Below, one piece after another: positions 1 through 9,900 of a DNA stretch of 64,000 bases (position 1 is its first letter; each line of letters starts with the position of its first letter). The translations under genes and the position numbers were made by a program. The stretch comes from Rhodopirellula sp. (GTDB lineage Bacteria; Planctomycetota; Planctomycetia; Pirellulales; Thermoguttaceae): the NCBI GenBank assembly GCA_012728855.1, contig JAAYEH010000658.1:1-64000 (forward strand). Direction: 5' to 3'. The notes under the pieces are model-generated. The model was not told the origin of the DNA and did not search any database. It saw nothing but the letters and a program-made list of their open reading frames with translations.

Positions 1-513
1 GGCAACGTCGGCCGCTCGGAAAACGTCGTCAAACTGCTTCGCAAGGACGGCAAGACGGGCCCGTACCTCGGAAAACCGATCCAACTGCCGGGCGAAATCA
101 TGCTGTCGCATTACGATGAGGGCGGACAGGGATTCGCCTATTCCGACGGCACGCCGGGCAATAACGCCAGCAAGACGTTCCGCGCCAACGAAGACGTCGA
201 CGCCGGCGAAACCGTGATCGGAGGAGTCTCCGGCGGCGAATGGCTCAAGTATACCGTCCACGTCAACCGGTCGGCGAATTATACGTTCGCGCTGGATTAC
301 GGCACCCCATCTCCGAAACAGCGGGGCCCGAAGCTCATGGTCGACTGCAAGGCGGTCGGCGATTTCGAGACGCCCGCGCACGAATTCCCCGACTGGCGCC
401 ATACCAGCAAAGCGGTCCTGAAGGCAATCCCACTCACCGAGGGTGAGCACGAAATCGTCCTTCTGATGCAGGGATCGTACAACATGGGCGCGCTAACGGT
501 CGAGGCGGACTAA
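1..513 (+). CDS. C-terminal part of a secreted CBM6-type carbohydrate-binding protein (5' end outside window)
   Basis: The frame is open from base 1 to the TAA at 511-513, giving 170 residues with no start, so the gene begins upstream of the window. From about residue 30 the sequence matches a family 6 carbohydrate-binding module: LPGEIMLSHYDEGG, then FAYSDGTPGN, then GGEWLKYTVHVN, which is the usual CBM6 order of an acidic N-terminal strand, an Asn/Gly loop and a GEWxxYTVxV strand. Such modules usually sit at the C-terminus of planctomycete glycoside hydrolases, and the linker-like GKPIQLPG before it fits that arrangement. The catalytic domain is not visible, so its substrate cannot be named. 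The next gene is 177 bp downstream on the same strand. Confidence 0.75.
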   Translation, partial: GNVGRSENVVKLLRKDGKTGPYLGKPIQLPGEIMLSHYDEGGQGFAYSDGTPGNNASKTFRANEDVDAGETVIGGVSGGEWLKYTVHVNRSANYTFALDYGTPSPKQRGPKLMVDCKAVGDFETPAHEFPDWRHTSKAVLKAIPLTEGEHEIVLLMQGSYNMGALTVEAD

Positions 514-690
514 ACGACCCCGCCGGCCAGCGATCGAGCGTTGCCAGCGATAGCACGCGTGACGGCCCGCGGTCTCGATGACCGCTTGCTGGAAACACGT
601 TGGTGGCTGTTGCCGCCATCGGGCGGGTGGGTTTTCGAACACAATAACCACGGCCGCCGCGGCCCGGCGGGCCACGATGAAAGACTACGG

Positions 691-2112
691 ATGAACCATC
701 CCTGGAAATGGCGAGTCTTGTCGGACGCGCAGGTCGCGCAGATTCGCGACGCGGCGCTGACACATATCGAACGGCACGGGTTCAGCGTCAAACACGAGCC
801 TCTGCTGGCCCGGGCGCGCGCCCGGGGCGCCCGCGTCGACGAAACGCAAGGCCAGGTCCGCATGTCGCGCACGCTGGTTGCGGAACTGATGGCCCAGGTG
901 CCGCCGCAGTACACCATCGGCAACATCCTTGGCGAAACGTGGGTGATCGGCGGAGCCGAGCAGTACGGCACCGCGATTGTCACCGACCCGTGGATCATTG
1001 ACTACGGAACGGGCCGGCCGCGCCGGCCGTGCCTCGAAGATCTGCGGCGGAATACCATCGTCGCGGAGCAACTCGAGCCGGTGGTTTCGATCAGCCGCAT
1101 GGACTACCCGGTGACCGATGTGCCCGGGCGGGAATCCAGCCTGCGGGCGTTGGAGGTGCATTTGCTGCACCATACCCGGCACTATCAAGTGATGGCGGCA
1201 GACCTGGCGAGTTTCGACCAGTGGTTGGGGATTGCCCAAGTGCTCAGCCGCGACGGCGACATCCGGCGCCTGATCACCTCGGCCGTAGCCGCAGGTTCGC
1301 CGTTGGTGTTGAATGAATTGAACGCCGAGTTGCTGGCGCGGAGCGTAGCACAGGGCTTCGCCATCGTGCCCACCGTGTGCCCGATGGCCGGTTCCACCGC
1401 GCCCTATTCCCTGGCTGGCACGTTGCTCCAATCGCATATCGAAGTGCTGATGATCGCCCTGCTGGCGCAGGTTCTGCGCCCGGGGCATCCCGTGGAGTAT
1501 GTATCCGGCCTGTCGGTGACCGACCTGCGCAGCGGGGCTGATCTGTACTACACGCTCGACAAAATCCTCTGGAAAAACGCCGCAGTTCAGTTGGGGCTGG
1601 CGGAGAACATGCCGGTCGGGGCGGAATGTGGCGGCACGTTGACGCACCGCTGCGACCCGCAGGCCGGAGCGGAAGGAATGATGTTCATGCTGGCGGCGCA
1701 CGCTTCGGGCGCGCATCGGATCGCCGGGTTCGGCTCCTGCCACAATGCGGTGGGGATGTCCGCGGAAATGATGGTGATTCAGCAGGCGTACCTGCGCGCC
1801 GCCCGCCACATCGCCCGCGGAATACGCACGGAAGAGCCGCGGCTGGGCACGGCCAGCCTGGAACGAGTCGGTCCGGGCGGGCAGTTTCTCGACGACGAAC
1901 TGACCCTGGACTTGATGCGTTCGGACGAGTTTTTCCAGGATGACGTCTTCGATCTCAGCGGCGGGCAGGGCAACGGCAAACCGCTTCTGGAGCGCGCCCA
2001 CGGGCGCGTCGAGCAATTGGTCGGAGGTTACCGGTCGCGGGTACCGGAGGACATTCAAGAAGGACTGCGGCGGCATTTTGCGGATCTGTACCGCAGGATC
2101 GTTTCGAGTTGA
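691..2112 (+). CDS. Trimethylamine methyltransferase (MttB) family protein, non-pyrrolysine type
   Basis: This 473-aa protein belongs to the MttB superfamily, whose members move a methyl group from a quaternary amine (trimethylamine, glycine betaine, carnitine and similar) to a corrinoid protein. The frame is open from 541, but the ATG at 691 (MNHPWKWRVLSD) is the first ATG in frame and starts where family homology starts; only a weak GAAAG lies upstream. The body shows the family's TIM-barrel features, for example AGSTAPYSLAGTLLQSHIEV, GLAENMPVGAECGG and CHNAVGMSAEMMV. No in-frame TAG interrupts it, so it is of the non-pyrrolysine kind and TMA itself is an unlikely substrate. No corrinoid protein or reductive activase is nearby, which leaves the partner unknown. 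Confidence 0.85.
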   Translation: MNHPWKWRVLSDAQVAQIRDAALTHIERHGFSVKHEPLLARARARGARVDETQGQVRMSRTLVAELMAQVPPQYTIGNILGETWVIGGAEQYGTAIVTDPWIIDYGTGRPRRPCLEDLRRNTIVAEQLEPVVSISRMDYPVTDVPGRESSLRALEVHLLHHTRHYQVMAADLASFDQWLGIAQVLSRDGDIRRLITSAVAAGSPLVLNELNAELLARSVAQGFAIVPTVCPMAGSTAPYSLAGTLLQSHIEVLMIALLAQVLRPGHPVEYVSGLSVTDLRSGADLYYTLDKILWKNAAVQLGLAENMPVGAECGGTLTHRCDPQAGAEGMMFMLAAHASGAHRIAGFGSCHNAVGMSAEMMVIQQAYLRAARHIARGIRTEEPRLGTASLERVGPGGQFLDDELTLDLMRSDEFFQDDVFDLSGGQGNGKPLLERAHGRVEQLVGGYRSRVPEDIQEGLRRHFADLYRRIVSS

Positions 2113-2328
2113 ATCGCCGACAGCGATGAAGGCGGAGAAGGGCCTGGGCAGACAGGGGCCGGGTCGCCCCGGCCCTCTGTTTCGATTCCCTGTTTCGATC
2201 CTCCCGGACTCGCCCAACTCCCGGTCCACGAGACCCCCGTGGCCTCGTGCCACGATTGAACGAGGTTCACCCGCTAGCCCTCAGTACCCCGGCAGTATGC
2301 ATCGCCAACTCGAAGGATTCATACTCAT

Positions 2329-2384
2329 GTACTCCGTACTTTGTACTCTGCACTTTGTACTCCGTACTTTGTACTCCGTACTCT
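2329..2384 (+). repeat. Four tandem copies of a 14-bp unit
   Basis: The unit GTACTCCGTACTTT runs head to tail at 2329-2342, 2343-2356, 2357-2370 and 2371-2384. Copy 2 differs at two places and copy 4 at one. There are no spacers, so it is a short minisatellite rather than a CRISPR. Confidence 0.9.
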
Positions 2385-2770
2385 CCACGCCATCCGGATC
2401 ATGACGGCTCAAACTGCAAACGCCACCACCGCGGTTTATCCCGGTGGGGCGATGATTGGCAGCTAAATCACGTTTCACGATTCGGGGAAAAGGCCGCCGC
2501 CGGGCTTGCCCGGTGGAAGCCACGATTGCCAGCTATAGAACGCGAGCGCCCCCGCCACGACAATCCCACGAATTGTGAAGACTCATTTCGAAACGCCGCG
2601 CACGCGCCCCAGCAGCCCGAGGCGAAGCTCTGCCGCGGCAGTGGACGGCCCTGAAGGGGCCAGAGTCGACAGCCCAGGGGAAGTCCGCGCAGCCCTGGGG
2701 CCAAGTGGTATGAACAACCGACCGCCAAGGCCCAACGGGCCGTCACCCGCCGACCTTCCTCACCCACCAG

Positions 2771-2907
2771 ATCGCGAAAGGGCGAAAACGCGAAGAAGTC
2801 GGGAAAGTTGGGTGATCGCGAAAATACGAAAGCACGAAAGTCGAGGGCCACAAAAACCCCCGAGCGCTCTTCGGTTTCCTTTTTCGTGTTTTCGTGTTCC
2901 TCGCGTC
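2771..2907. repeat. Imperfect inverted repeat built on GCGAAAA / TTTTCG motifs
   Basis: The left half repeats CGAAA and GCGAAAA words. The right half, around 2878-2907, reads TTTTTCGTGTTTTCGTG followed by CCTCGCG. The region 2817-2840 pairs with 2880-2906 with a few mismatches. It could fold as a long hairpin in RNA, but no gene ends close enough for it to be an obvious terminator. Confidence 0.6.
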
Positions 2908-3028
2908 CTTGGCAGGCTCCGAAAGCGGCTTGTCCTTGCCCGCCTCCTAGGGACGACGAGTGGCCGAATTTCCCGGCCTGACCCGGGAGTTTCTCCTTTG
3001 GCCCCTCCCTTTTCGCAGTCCTCGGTAT

Positions 3029-3457
3029 TCACGCCTGCAGCCAGTCCTCGACTCGCAGTGCCGGGACTTTGACGAAATCTCGCAGATTGCCGGACACGAG
3101 GGTCGCGTTGTGGACCAACGTGATCGCCGCAATCTTGAGGTCCGTCGTGCCGATGCGGACTCGCTCGCCCCTCAGGCGTCGAAACTCTTCGGCGGCGCGT
3201 TGGTCGAACGGCAGAATCTGCCAGCTCTCAAAGAAGCGGAACATCGACACAAAGCGATCGTAGTAACCGACCTGGCGGCGCACATCCGAGTAGCGGCCGA
3301 TCAAGCTGATCCAGCTTCGAGCCTGTTCCTCCAGCGTCGCAGCAGTCACAGCCAACTCGTGGGGAGGAAACGCTCGAACGCGTTGCCGCAGCGTTTCTGC
3401 CTTGGGCGAATCGCGATGCTGAAGCAACGAAATGTGATCCGTATCGAAGACGATCAT
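3029..3457 (-). CDS. vapC: PIN-domain toxin, VapC type
   Basis: This 142-aa single-domain PIN protein is the predicted RNase toxin of a type II toxin-antitoxin pair. The acidic residues of the family are in place: Asp5 in IVFDTDH, Glu43/44 in TLEEQ, Asp106 in GTTDLKIAA, and the closing VSGNLRDF with Asn124 and Asp127. VapC enzymes cut tRNA or rRNA using a metal held by these acids. The ATG at 3455-3457 overlaps the stop codon of the upstream antitoxin gene by 4 bp (ATGA), so the two are translationally coupled. The start is firm because homology begins at the second residue. The RNA target cannot be told from the sequence. Confidence 0.9.
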   Translation of the reverse strand: MIVFDTDHISLLQHRDSPKAETLRQRVRAFPPHELAVTAATLEEQARSWISLIGRYSDVRRQVGYYDRFVSMFRFFESWQILPFDQRAAEEFRRLRGERVRIGTTDLKIAAITLVHNATLVSGNLRDFVKVPALRVEDWLQA

Positions 3458-3678
3458 AGGGAGTCGCGCTGCTGCTCTTCGTGCGCTTGCCGGCGTTCTT
3501 CTTCGCGCCGGCGGGACGTTTCCTCCGTCATCTCCTTGAACAATGGATCGTCGTCGAACATGCCGATCGTGCTTCGGCAGTCCTTGCCCGGCGCGGGATA
3601 GCGGTTCCGGTCTCTCATGAGGTCTTCGACCAACGTTTCCAACCGAGCGACCCTGTCTTCCAGCTTGCTTGCGGACAT
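3454..3678 (-). CDS. Putative VapB-like antitoxin of the VapC pair
   Basis: This short protein (74 aa from the ATG at 3678; a TTG two codons upstream is also possible) precedes vapC and overlaps it by 4 bp. The N-terminal third is a predicted coiled coil (SKLEDRVARLETLVEDLM). The middle has the MFDDDPLFKEM box, and the tail is a run of Glu, Arg and Gln. This layout resembles small antitoxins beside PIN toxins in cyanobacteria and planctomycetes. I see no classic AbrB or ribbon-helix-helix DNA-binding motif, so self-repression is unproven. The assignment rests mainly on gene order, size and overlap. Confidence 0.7.
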   Translation of the reverse strand: MSASKLEDRVARLETLVEDLMRDRNRYPAPGKDCRSTIGMFDDDPLFKEMTEETSRRREEERRQAHEEQQRDSL

Positions 3679-3735
3679 GGACAATCTTCGTCAGCGAAAC
3701 AGGTTCCTGTGGTGGTTTCACGCTCCACTGACGGT

Positions 3736-3741
3736 ATTGTA
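3736..3741 (-). promoter_or_regulatory. Possible -10 box for vapBC
   Basis: On the minus strand TACAAT lies about 58 bp before the antitoxin ATG. I cannot find a good -35 at 16-18 bp, so this is a weak call. Confidence 0.3.
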
Positions 3742-4216
3742 GGCCATCGGGCCGAATCGTGCCAGAAGGGGGAAGAAAAGGACATACAATGCGACCATGC
3801 ACCGACCCAATACGCTCCGCGGCAGCGTCCGACGTAAACTCCGCCATTTCCAGAGGTCGCGACGTAGAAACAGCAGGCTGCGCATGTCGCGCCGGCGGCA
3901 ACGCCACTCCCTCTAACGGGCGGCCCATCCGCCGGGTCAGATCCCGCTTTTCGTTGTCGCCTGAGCGTGAGGACGTTTCCTGGCTCAGAAGGCGGACCGG
4001 AAACCAAGTCACAGTCAGAGCCGCACGCGCACGACAGCACTGGCATTTCCAACGGTTGAACAAGGCGCTGCAGCCGATTCCGGTTCACCCTGCGATTGCG
4101 ATGGCCCGGTTGCTGACGCCGACTGCCTGGACGGACCGGCTGCTCTGCGTCGCGGCGCCGACGGTTTTGGGCTGCTTGCTACGCGGCGAAACGGTATGCA
4201 CGGCTGACGGATACGG

Positions 4217-4384
4217 ATGAAGTCGGACTGCGCGTCGACGCGGCTGTTGGTGCATCAGCTTGAGGAATTCCCGGTGGGCGATCACGACGACGGGCCGGAT
4301 GCGCTGGAGATGGCGGTAAGACTGGCGGCGGAAATGTTGGCGCCGGGGTATGATGAAGGGCTGGGGAACCGGCTGCGGGTGTAA
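4217..4384 (+). pseudogene. C-terminal fragment of a phage terminase large subunit
   Basis: A 55-codon open stretch, preceded in frame by a stop at 4205-4207, encodes LLVHQLEEFPVGDHDDGPDAL followed by an amphipathic tail. The GDHDDGPDALEMA segment is typical of the very end of large terminase subunits (the nuclease half of the DNA-packaging motor). The rest of the gene, about 400 residues, is missing, so this is a relic. No other phage gene is recognisable around it. Confidence 0.65.
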
Positions 4385-4635
4385 TTGGGGAACAGGAGAA
4401 GGCTTGAACAGGAGATCACTGAGGCCGCGGAGGGAGATGGCTTGGTTATGTCGTTGAGGCGCGAAGCGAGACTGGCGAGGATCGGGGCTGGACTCGATCG
4501 GGAGTCGGAGGGACGTTTGTCTGGCACAGATACGGGACGGGCCAAGAGGAAGTTGAAAAATGGCTGTTGAAAGATCAAGGAAGAGCAGGGGGGATATCCG
4601 CCGTTGCCCCAACGAATCAAGGGACCAACGGATGA

Positions 4636-4866
4636 CGGAGCCCGCCGCTGCCCGTCAGTCTGTCGCGACTGGTCGAGGTAACCAGCAGCGGGCGGCTCGT
4701 TTGCACGGCAGAGAAGACGCTTGCCGGTGAGTTTTCGAATCCGGAAGACGAGAGCCTGGCACGGGAGCCAAAGCGGGATTTCCAGATCCTCTCTCCGTCG
4801 GATTTCCTCACCGGAGTTTATGCAGTACATTCCGAATTCGAGCAGATTGTTGTACAATCGCACTAG
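4636..4866 (+). pseudogene. Fragment of an IS91-like transposase
   Basis: An open stretch after the stop at 4633-4635 encodes LVEVTSSGRLVCTAEKT, then EPKRDFQILSPSDFL, ending at the TAG 4864-4866. IS91-family (Y2) transposases contain a similar segment in which a beta hairpin ending in YxAEK is followed by RNFxxxxPLDFLAE. Only about 75 codons survive and the catalytic tyrosines are absent. The match is by memory of the family pattern and should be treated as moderate. Confidence 0.45.
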
Positions 4867-4902
4867 GGACTGCGAGGTGATCCGTTTAGCGAGAGGATAG
4901 TC

Positions 4903-6831
4903 ATGAGCGATCCGGGAACGCCCCAGCAGCAATCACTCGACGAGATGACTGAGTTGCGGCAGCGGATTGCGGTCTTGGAAGCCCAATTGGCTCAAAGCCA
5001 GCAAGCGGAAGCAGATCAGCAACGGATCTACAACAGCCTGCCGGTCCTGGTTGCCACCGCTGGCCTCGACGGCTACTACAAGAAGGTCAACGCTGCTTTC
5101 GAGAGAATTCTCGGATGGTCCGAGCAGGAATCGCTTTCTTGCCCATTTACGGATTTCATCCATCCCGATGATCGTGCGGTGGCGATGCAAACCTTCGGCA
5201 AACTCAAGTCAGGCGAGCCTGCTACCGACTTCGTAGATCGCAACGTGTGCAAGGACGGTTCGCATCGATGGATCAACTGGACGGTGATTCCAGTGGTGGG
5301 CCGAGACATTGTGTTCGGGATCGGTCAGGACATTACGGAGCGAAGACGGGCCGAGGAGGCATTACAGAAGGCCCACCGTGAGCTTGAGCGGCAAGTCAAG
5401 GACCGTACCGCCGAACTCGCTGTCTTTCAACAGTTTGCCGAAGCGTCAGGCCAAGGTTTTGGGATGGCCGACATGGAAGGCCGAATCACCTACGTGAATC
5501 CGGCCTTGTGTCGGCTGTTTGGGGAAGAAAAGCCGGAAGACGTGATCGGCAAGCATGTTTCAACGTACTACCCGGAGGACTACAAGGAAAAGAGGGAGCA
5601 TGACATCATTTTTGCGGTACTCCGGGACGGATCGTGGCAAGGTGATCAGGTAGTCCTCTCACGCCACGGAACACTGATTCCAACATTCCAAAGCAGTTTC
5701 CTTATCCGACATGAGAACGGAAAGCCCTTCCGTCTTGCAGCCGTAGTCGTGGATGTTGCTGAACCCAAAAGGGCCGAGGAGGCATTGCGAGCTAGTGAGG
5801 AAGTATACAGAACGCTCGTAGAAACGTCGCCGGATGGGGTAGTGATGACTGATTTGAACGGGCGCGTCACGTTTGCATCCCGGAAACTCCTGGAAATGCA
5901 CGGTGCGACCAGTGTCGATGAGTTGCTCGGAAGAAACTCGCTCGCTTTCGTGGCTCACGAAGACCAGAAGCGGTTCCTCGCAAACATTCGGAGAACCATC
6001 GAAGAGGGCATCACGAGGAATATTGGATATGCCTTTCTGAGAAGGAACGGAACACGCATCGATGGTGAAGTATCGGCGGCCTTGTTGAGAGACGCTTCAG
6101 GGCAACCGACCGGCCTCGTGGCAATTGTGCGGGACATTAGGGATCGCAAGCAGGCCGAGGAGGCTCTAGAGCGAGAGCGGCAGTCGCTTTGGAGAATGCT
6201 TCAAGCCAGCGACCATGAGCGGCAAATCATATCCTACGATATCCACGACGGGCTGGCCCAGTATCTTGCCTCTGCGTGGATGCAATTTCAGTGCCATGAT
6301 GCTCTTCGGGAAAAGTCGCCGGTGGAAGCAAAAACAGCCTACAACACTGCCGTGGAGCTTGTACATCAGGCCCACGTCGAGGCACGTCGGCTCATCAGCG
6401 ACGTGCGCCCGCCTATCATCGATGAAATCGGGCTTGAGACGGCAATCTCACACCTCGTACACGAACAACGGCAGCGCGGAGGTCCAGGAATCGACGTCCA
6501 ATGCAGCGTGCAGTTCGGGCGGCTCGCAGTGATTCTGGAGAACGCTCTCTACCGCATTGTGCAAGAGGCATTGGGTAATGCCTGCAAACACAGCCAGAGC
6601 AAGAAGGTGACCGTCAGTCTGAGTCAGGAGGGCCAAGAGGTTTGCCTGAAGGTGCAGGACTGGGGAGTTGGTTTCGACCCGGAGTCGGTGGGGGCCGGTC
6701 ACTTCGGTTTGGAGGGCATTCGGCAAAGGGTGCGGCTCCTCGGTGGTCGCCTGACCATCGAGAGCACGCCGGGCTCCGGCACTTTGATCCAAGTTGTCGT
6801 GCAGATTCTGGAGAGGCACATTGAGGAATAG
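4903..6831 (+). CDS. Sensor histidine kinase with three PAS domains (NarL/LuxR-system type)
   Basis: This 642-aa protein is a cytoplasmic two-component kinase with no membrane segment. An N-terminal coiled coil (residues 10-45) leads to PAS domains at roughly 45-150, 180-295 and 305-420, each ending in a typical DITERRRAEE, DVAEPKRAEE or DIRDRKQAEE linker. A HisKA_3 dimerisation domain follows, with the phosphoacceptor His448 in YDIHDGLAQ. The HATPase has an N box (NACKHS, about 559) and G boxes DWGVGFDP and GLEGIRQR. HisKA_3 kinases normally phosphorylate LuxR/NarL-type response regulators, but none is encoded nearby, so it is an orphan. GAGAGGA precedes the ATG. The base composition is visibly less GC-rich than its neighbours, and it follows mobile-element debris, so recent acquisition is plausible. 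Confidence 0.92.
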   Translation: MSDPGTPQQQSLDEMTELRQRIAVLEAQLAQSQQAEADQQRIYNSLPVLVATAGLDGYYKKVNAAFERILGWSEQESLSCPFTDFIHPDDRAVAMQTFGKLKSGEPATDFVDRNVCKDGSHRWINWTVIPVVGRDIVFGIGQDITERRRAEEALQKAHRELERQVKDRTAELAVFQQFAEASGQGFGMADMEGRITYVNPALCRLFGEEKPEDVIGKHVSTYYPEDYKEKREHDIIFAVLRDGSWQGDQVVLSRHGTLIPTFQSSFLIRHENGKPFRLAAVVVDVAEPKRAEEALRASEEVYRTLVETSPDGVVMTDLNGRVTFASRKLLEMHGATSVDELLGRNSLAFVAHEDQKRFLANIRRTIEEGITRNIGYAFLRRNGTRIDGEVSAALLRDASGQPTGLVAIVRDIRDRKQAEEALERERQSLWRMLQASDHERQIISYDIHDGLAQYLASAWMQFQCHDALREKSPVEAKTAYNTAVELVHQAHVEARRLISDVRPPIIDEIGLETAISHLVHEQRQRGGPGIDVQCSVQFGRLAVILENALYRIVQEALGNACKHSQSKKVTVSLSQEGQEVCLKVQDWGVGFDPESVGAGHFGLEGIRQRVRLLGGRLTIESTPGSGTLIQVVVQILERHIEE

Positions 6832-6929
6832 ATTGCCGTGTATCGCACTTCGGCTGTACGGCCCTCAGTATCGAGACTAAGCTACACCACGCCGCGCATT
6901 TGCACATGCATCACACAAGGGGATTTGCC

Positions 6930-9900
6930 ATGAAGTTGCTGTTGCTCTGTCGGGCGAGCCTTTCTGCCATGGTGTGTTTGATTGCCTCGGCGGCCGCAAT
7001 GGCCGCCACCGTCCAAGACCGCTACTACGCGTACCCGGCGGTACACGACAAGCACGGAGTGATCGCGCCCTGGTATCGCGGGCAGAATGGACCCTGCGAT
7101 TTTCGCGTGCGGATCGCAGCGGAAACACTCAAACGGTATCCTTGGGTCGGTCCGCCGCAGGCCATCTGCGCCGCCCCCCATTATGTCTTCAACGGCCACT
7201 GGAAGATCGACGAAGATGGCACAATCACCCCCGTGCCGATCAAGGACTGGAACAATGGCGACCTGGGACAACGGGCAGCTTACGTGCTCTCGGGTCTGGT
7301 GGATTACTACCGCTATAGCGGCGATTCGGCAGCCATCGCCCATCTCACCTGGCAGGCCGATGCGCTTCTGAACCACTGCCTCACGCCCGCCGATCACCCC
7401 TGGCCCCGGTTCCTCATCAGCGTGCCGACCATGGGCAAGCCCTACGGCGATTGCGATCCATCCGGCATGATCCAATTGGACATCGTCGCCGAGGTGGGGC
7501 TGGGGCTCTTGCGGGCGTACCAGGTGACCGGCAAGGCGGAGTGGTTCGACGCGTGCAAGCACTGGGGCGATCTGCTGGCCGCCAAACGGAACCGCCGCTC
7601 CGGCCAAGCTCCCTGGGGCCGCTATGCCAACCCGGAATCTTCGCGGTGGAAGGACGACAAACAGACGGGAGGCGTCGTCTTTCTGCTCTACTTCTTCGAC
7701 GAGTTGATCCGCCTCGGCCACCGCGGCACGAACGACGACGTCGTCCAGGCCCGTGACGCGGGCAGGGCCTGGCTCCGCGACGAACTGTTGCCCCATTGGA
7801 CCGTCAACGACGTCTGGGGCCGCAACTATTGGGATTGGGCCGATCCGGTCCAGGCGGAGAACGTTACCGAATTCGCCGCCCGTTACCTGATGGATAACAA
7901 AGAGAGCTTTCCCAACTGGCGAAACGACGCCCGCAACATACTTTCGCTCTTTTTGAACCACACGAGCGTTTGCCCCAAGTCAGCGGGCGAAGTGTTTAGC
8001 GGAGCTTGGGCGTTTCCCGAGTCGTGCGGGTGCTGCGGTCGCTCCCTCTGGTACGGCCCCATGGAAATTGCCGTGCCATTCGCCCAGTTCGGTGTTGAAG
8101 CCCAAGATCCGTGGGCGACCGAACTCGCCCGACGGATGCAGATCCTGGCGACCTACGACGGGCACGAGACGGGCGTTTCGGAGGACAACATCGACGGTGG
8201 GTTTGTCGTCAACAACGGTTGGTTCAAGATCGCCCATCCCATGGCGCTGAAACACCTGCTGGCGACCATCGCCTGGATGCCGGAGAATTTCGCCCCGTCG
8301 CGGGAGACCCACATCGTGCATAGCACGGCCGTGGTCGACCTGGTGACCTATACGCCAGGCGGGATCGACTTCTCCACCTTCGACGCCCTTCCCGGCACCA
8401 CAACCGTTCTTCGCACGGCATTCGAGCCCGATGTCGTTCAAGCAGCCCCGGACATCGACCTGCCATCGCGAGTCGATTTGAAGGAAAACGGCTACCTTGT
8501 GAAACGCCTGCCTGACGGTGATTGCCTGGTGACCGTTCGCCACGACGGCATCCGGCAGATCCGCATCGCGGGAGGAAAGAAGGATCCGACCACCGTCGCG
8601 ACACCGGGTCAAGGGGCATTCACTTTGCAGGGAAAATGGGCGGCAGAGCATACGACGGCAGAGAGCGGTGCGTCGATGGCTGTTCACTTCACCGGCAACC
8701 AGATTCGGTTGACGGGCGACGTGGGGCCGGAGGGCGGATTGGCCGAGGTCTTCCTGGACGGCGTCAAGCAACTTGTCGGCATCGACTACTGGACCCCCAG
8801 ACCCCGTAAGGGACAGGTGGTTTATTATCGTAATGGCCTGCCCAATGAGGAGCATTCTGTCAAGATCGTTGCTTTGGGCAAAGGCAATCCTCTCTCCCAG
8901 GGCGCCAAGATTACTGCCGGTCCGGCCTTCTGGTCGGCGGCCACCGGCACTCCGAATTTCGGCGAAGGGGGCGGACCGACGGAAACGCAACGGATGGTCT
9001 TCGGTTATCCCGGATGCGAAGACCTCAAGGATTCGGCGGGAAACCTCTGGCGGCCGGGGACCGAATTTGTCATCCGCTTGGGGTCGATGAAAGACAGTGT
9101 CGCCGAGAGTTGGTGGACCACGCCCGTCAGCCAGCCTATCCTTGGCACGAAAGACCCGCATCTCTACCGCTACGGTGTTCACGGCCGGGAGTTCCGCGTG
9201 AACGTGACCGTCGGTCCCGGCGAGTACGGCGTGCGACTGAAGTTTGCTGCGACACGCGGTCTGGATACGTGCGACAACTGTGTCACGATCGCCATCAACG
9301 GCCGCGAAGTGGTTCGCAAGATGGACGTGGCCGCCACGGCCGGCGGCCCGAACCGGGCCGTGGATCTTGCCTTTCCCGGAATTTCACCGCGCAACGGGGT
9401 AATCGAGATTCACTTCACGGGCGGCGATGCGGAGCACGGCGTCTTTGGCGAAGCGTTCGTGCAGGCCATCGAGGTTGGGCGGGAAATCGACGGGCAGACC
9501 GTCACACCGGTGTCCGTCCTCGGCCGGAACCTGCTTCGCGATGCAGGCTTTGAAGGAGGAATCCCGGAAGCCGGCGGCAGTCCGCGTGCAGAGATCGGTG
9601 CGTGGCAATTCGTAGCCCAGGGAGCGGGCAAGATGCGAATCGGCCGCGACTCGACCGCGAAAATCGGAGGAGCCGGCGAAGCGGGAACGGGCAGCGAGGC
9701 GGCGAGGATCTCCGCAGAAGGGCGAAGCCGCCTGGTCCAGGAGGCGGCTGTCTGCCCGGAAAGCACCTACCGCGGCTCAGTGTGGGTGCTCGCTCGCGAT
9801 GAAGACGGACATGGGTTTGGCCGCACGGCGGGCGACTCGGCAGGCGTGATCCTGGAGGAACTCGATGCGGCCGGTAACCTGTTGACCGCCCATCCCAAAG

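Larger units (their letters stand above)
2113..3028. other. Gene-free, repeat-rich interval
   Basis: I see no convincing gene in about 0.9 kb between the MttB gene and the vapBC pair. The open frames here lack a ribosome binding site, homology and a normal composition. The interval holds a four-copy 14-bp tandem repeat, a pair of imperfect copies ending in GATTGGCAGCTA or GATTGCCAGCTA (about 2450 and 2530), and an A-rich half facing a T-rich half at 2771-2907. Confidence 0.6.
3685..4902. other. Interval with mobile-element debris and no intact gene
   Basis: Apart from the terminase and transposase fragments I see no gene in 1.2 kb. The interval separates the toxin-antitoxin pair from a sensor kinase of lower GC, which is what a worn-down integration site would look like. 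Confidence 0.55.

Noticed and set aside
685-2253. Long minus-strand open frame (522 codons) opposite the MttB gene
   Set aside because: It is a GC-rich shadow of the MttB gene; the translation has no family motif, and the plus-strand protein is clearly homologous.
2329-2384. Possible CRISPR array
   Set aside because: The 14-bp units are directly adjacent, without spacers, and no cas gene is present.
3797-3916. Plus-strand frame of 39 Arg-rich codons (MHRPNTLRGSVRRK...)
   Set aside because: The extreme basic composition is what random frames look like in this GC-rich region. There is no ribosome site at proper spacing.
4282-4932. Minus-strand frame of 216 codons upstream of the sensor kinase
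   Set aside because: It has no homology or ribosome site and overlaps the terminase and transposase fragments, which make sense on the plus strand.
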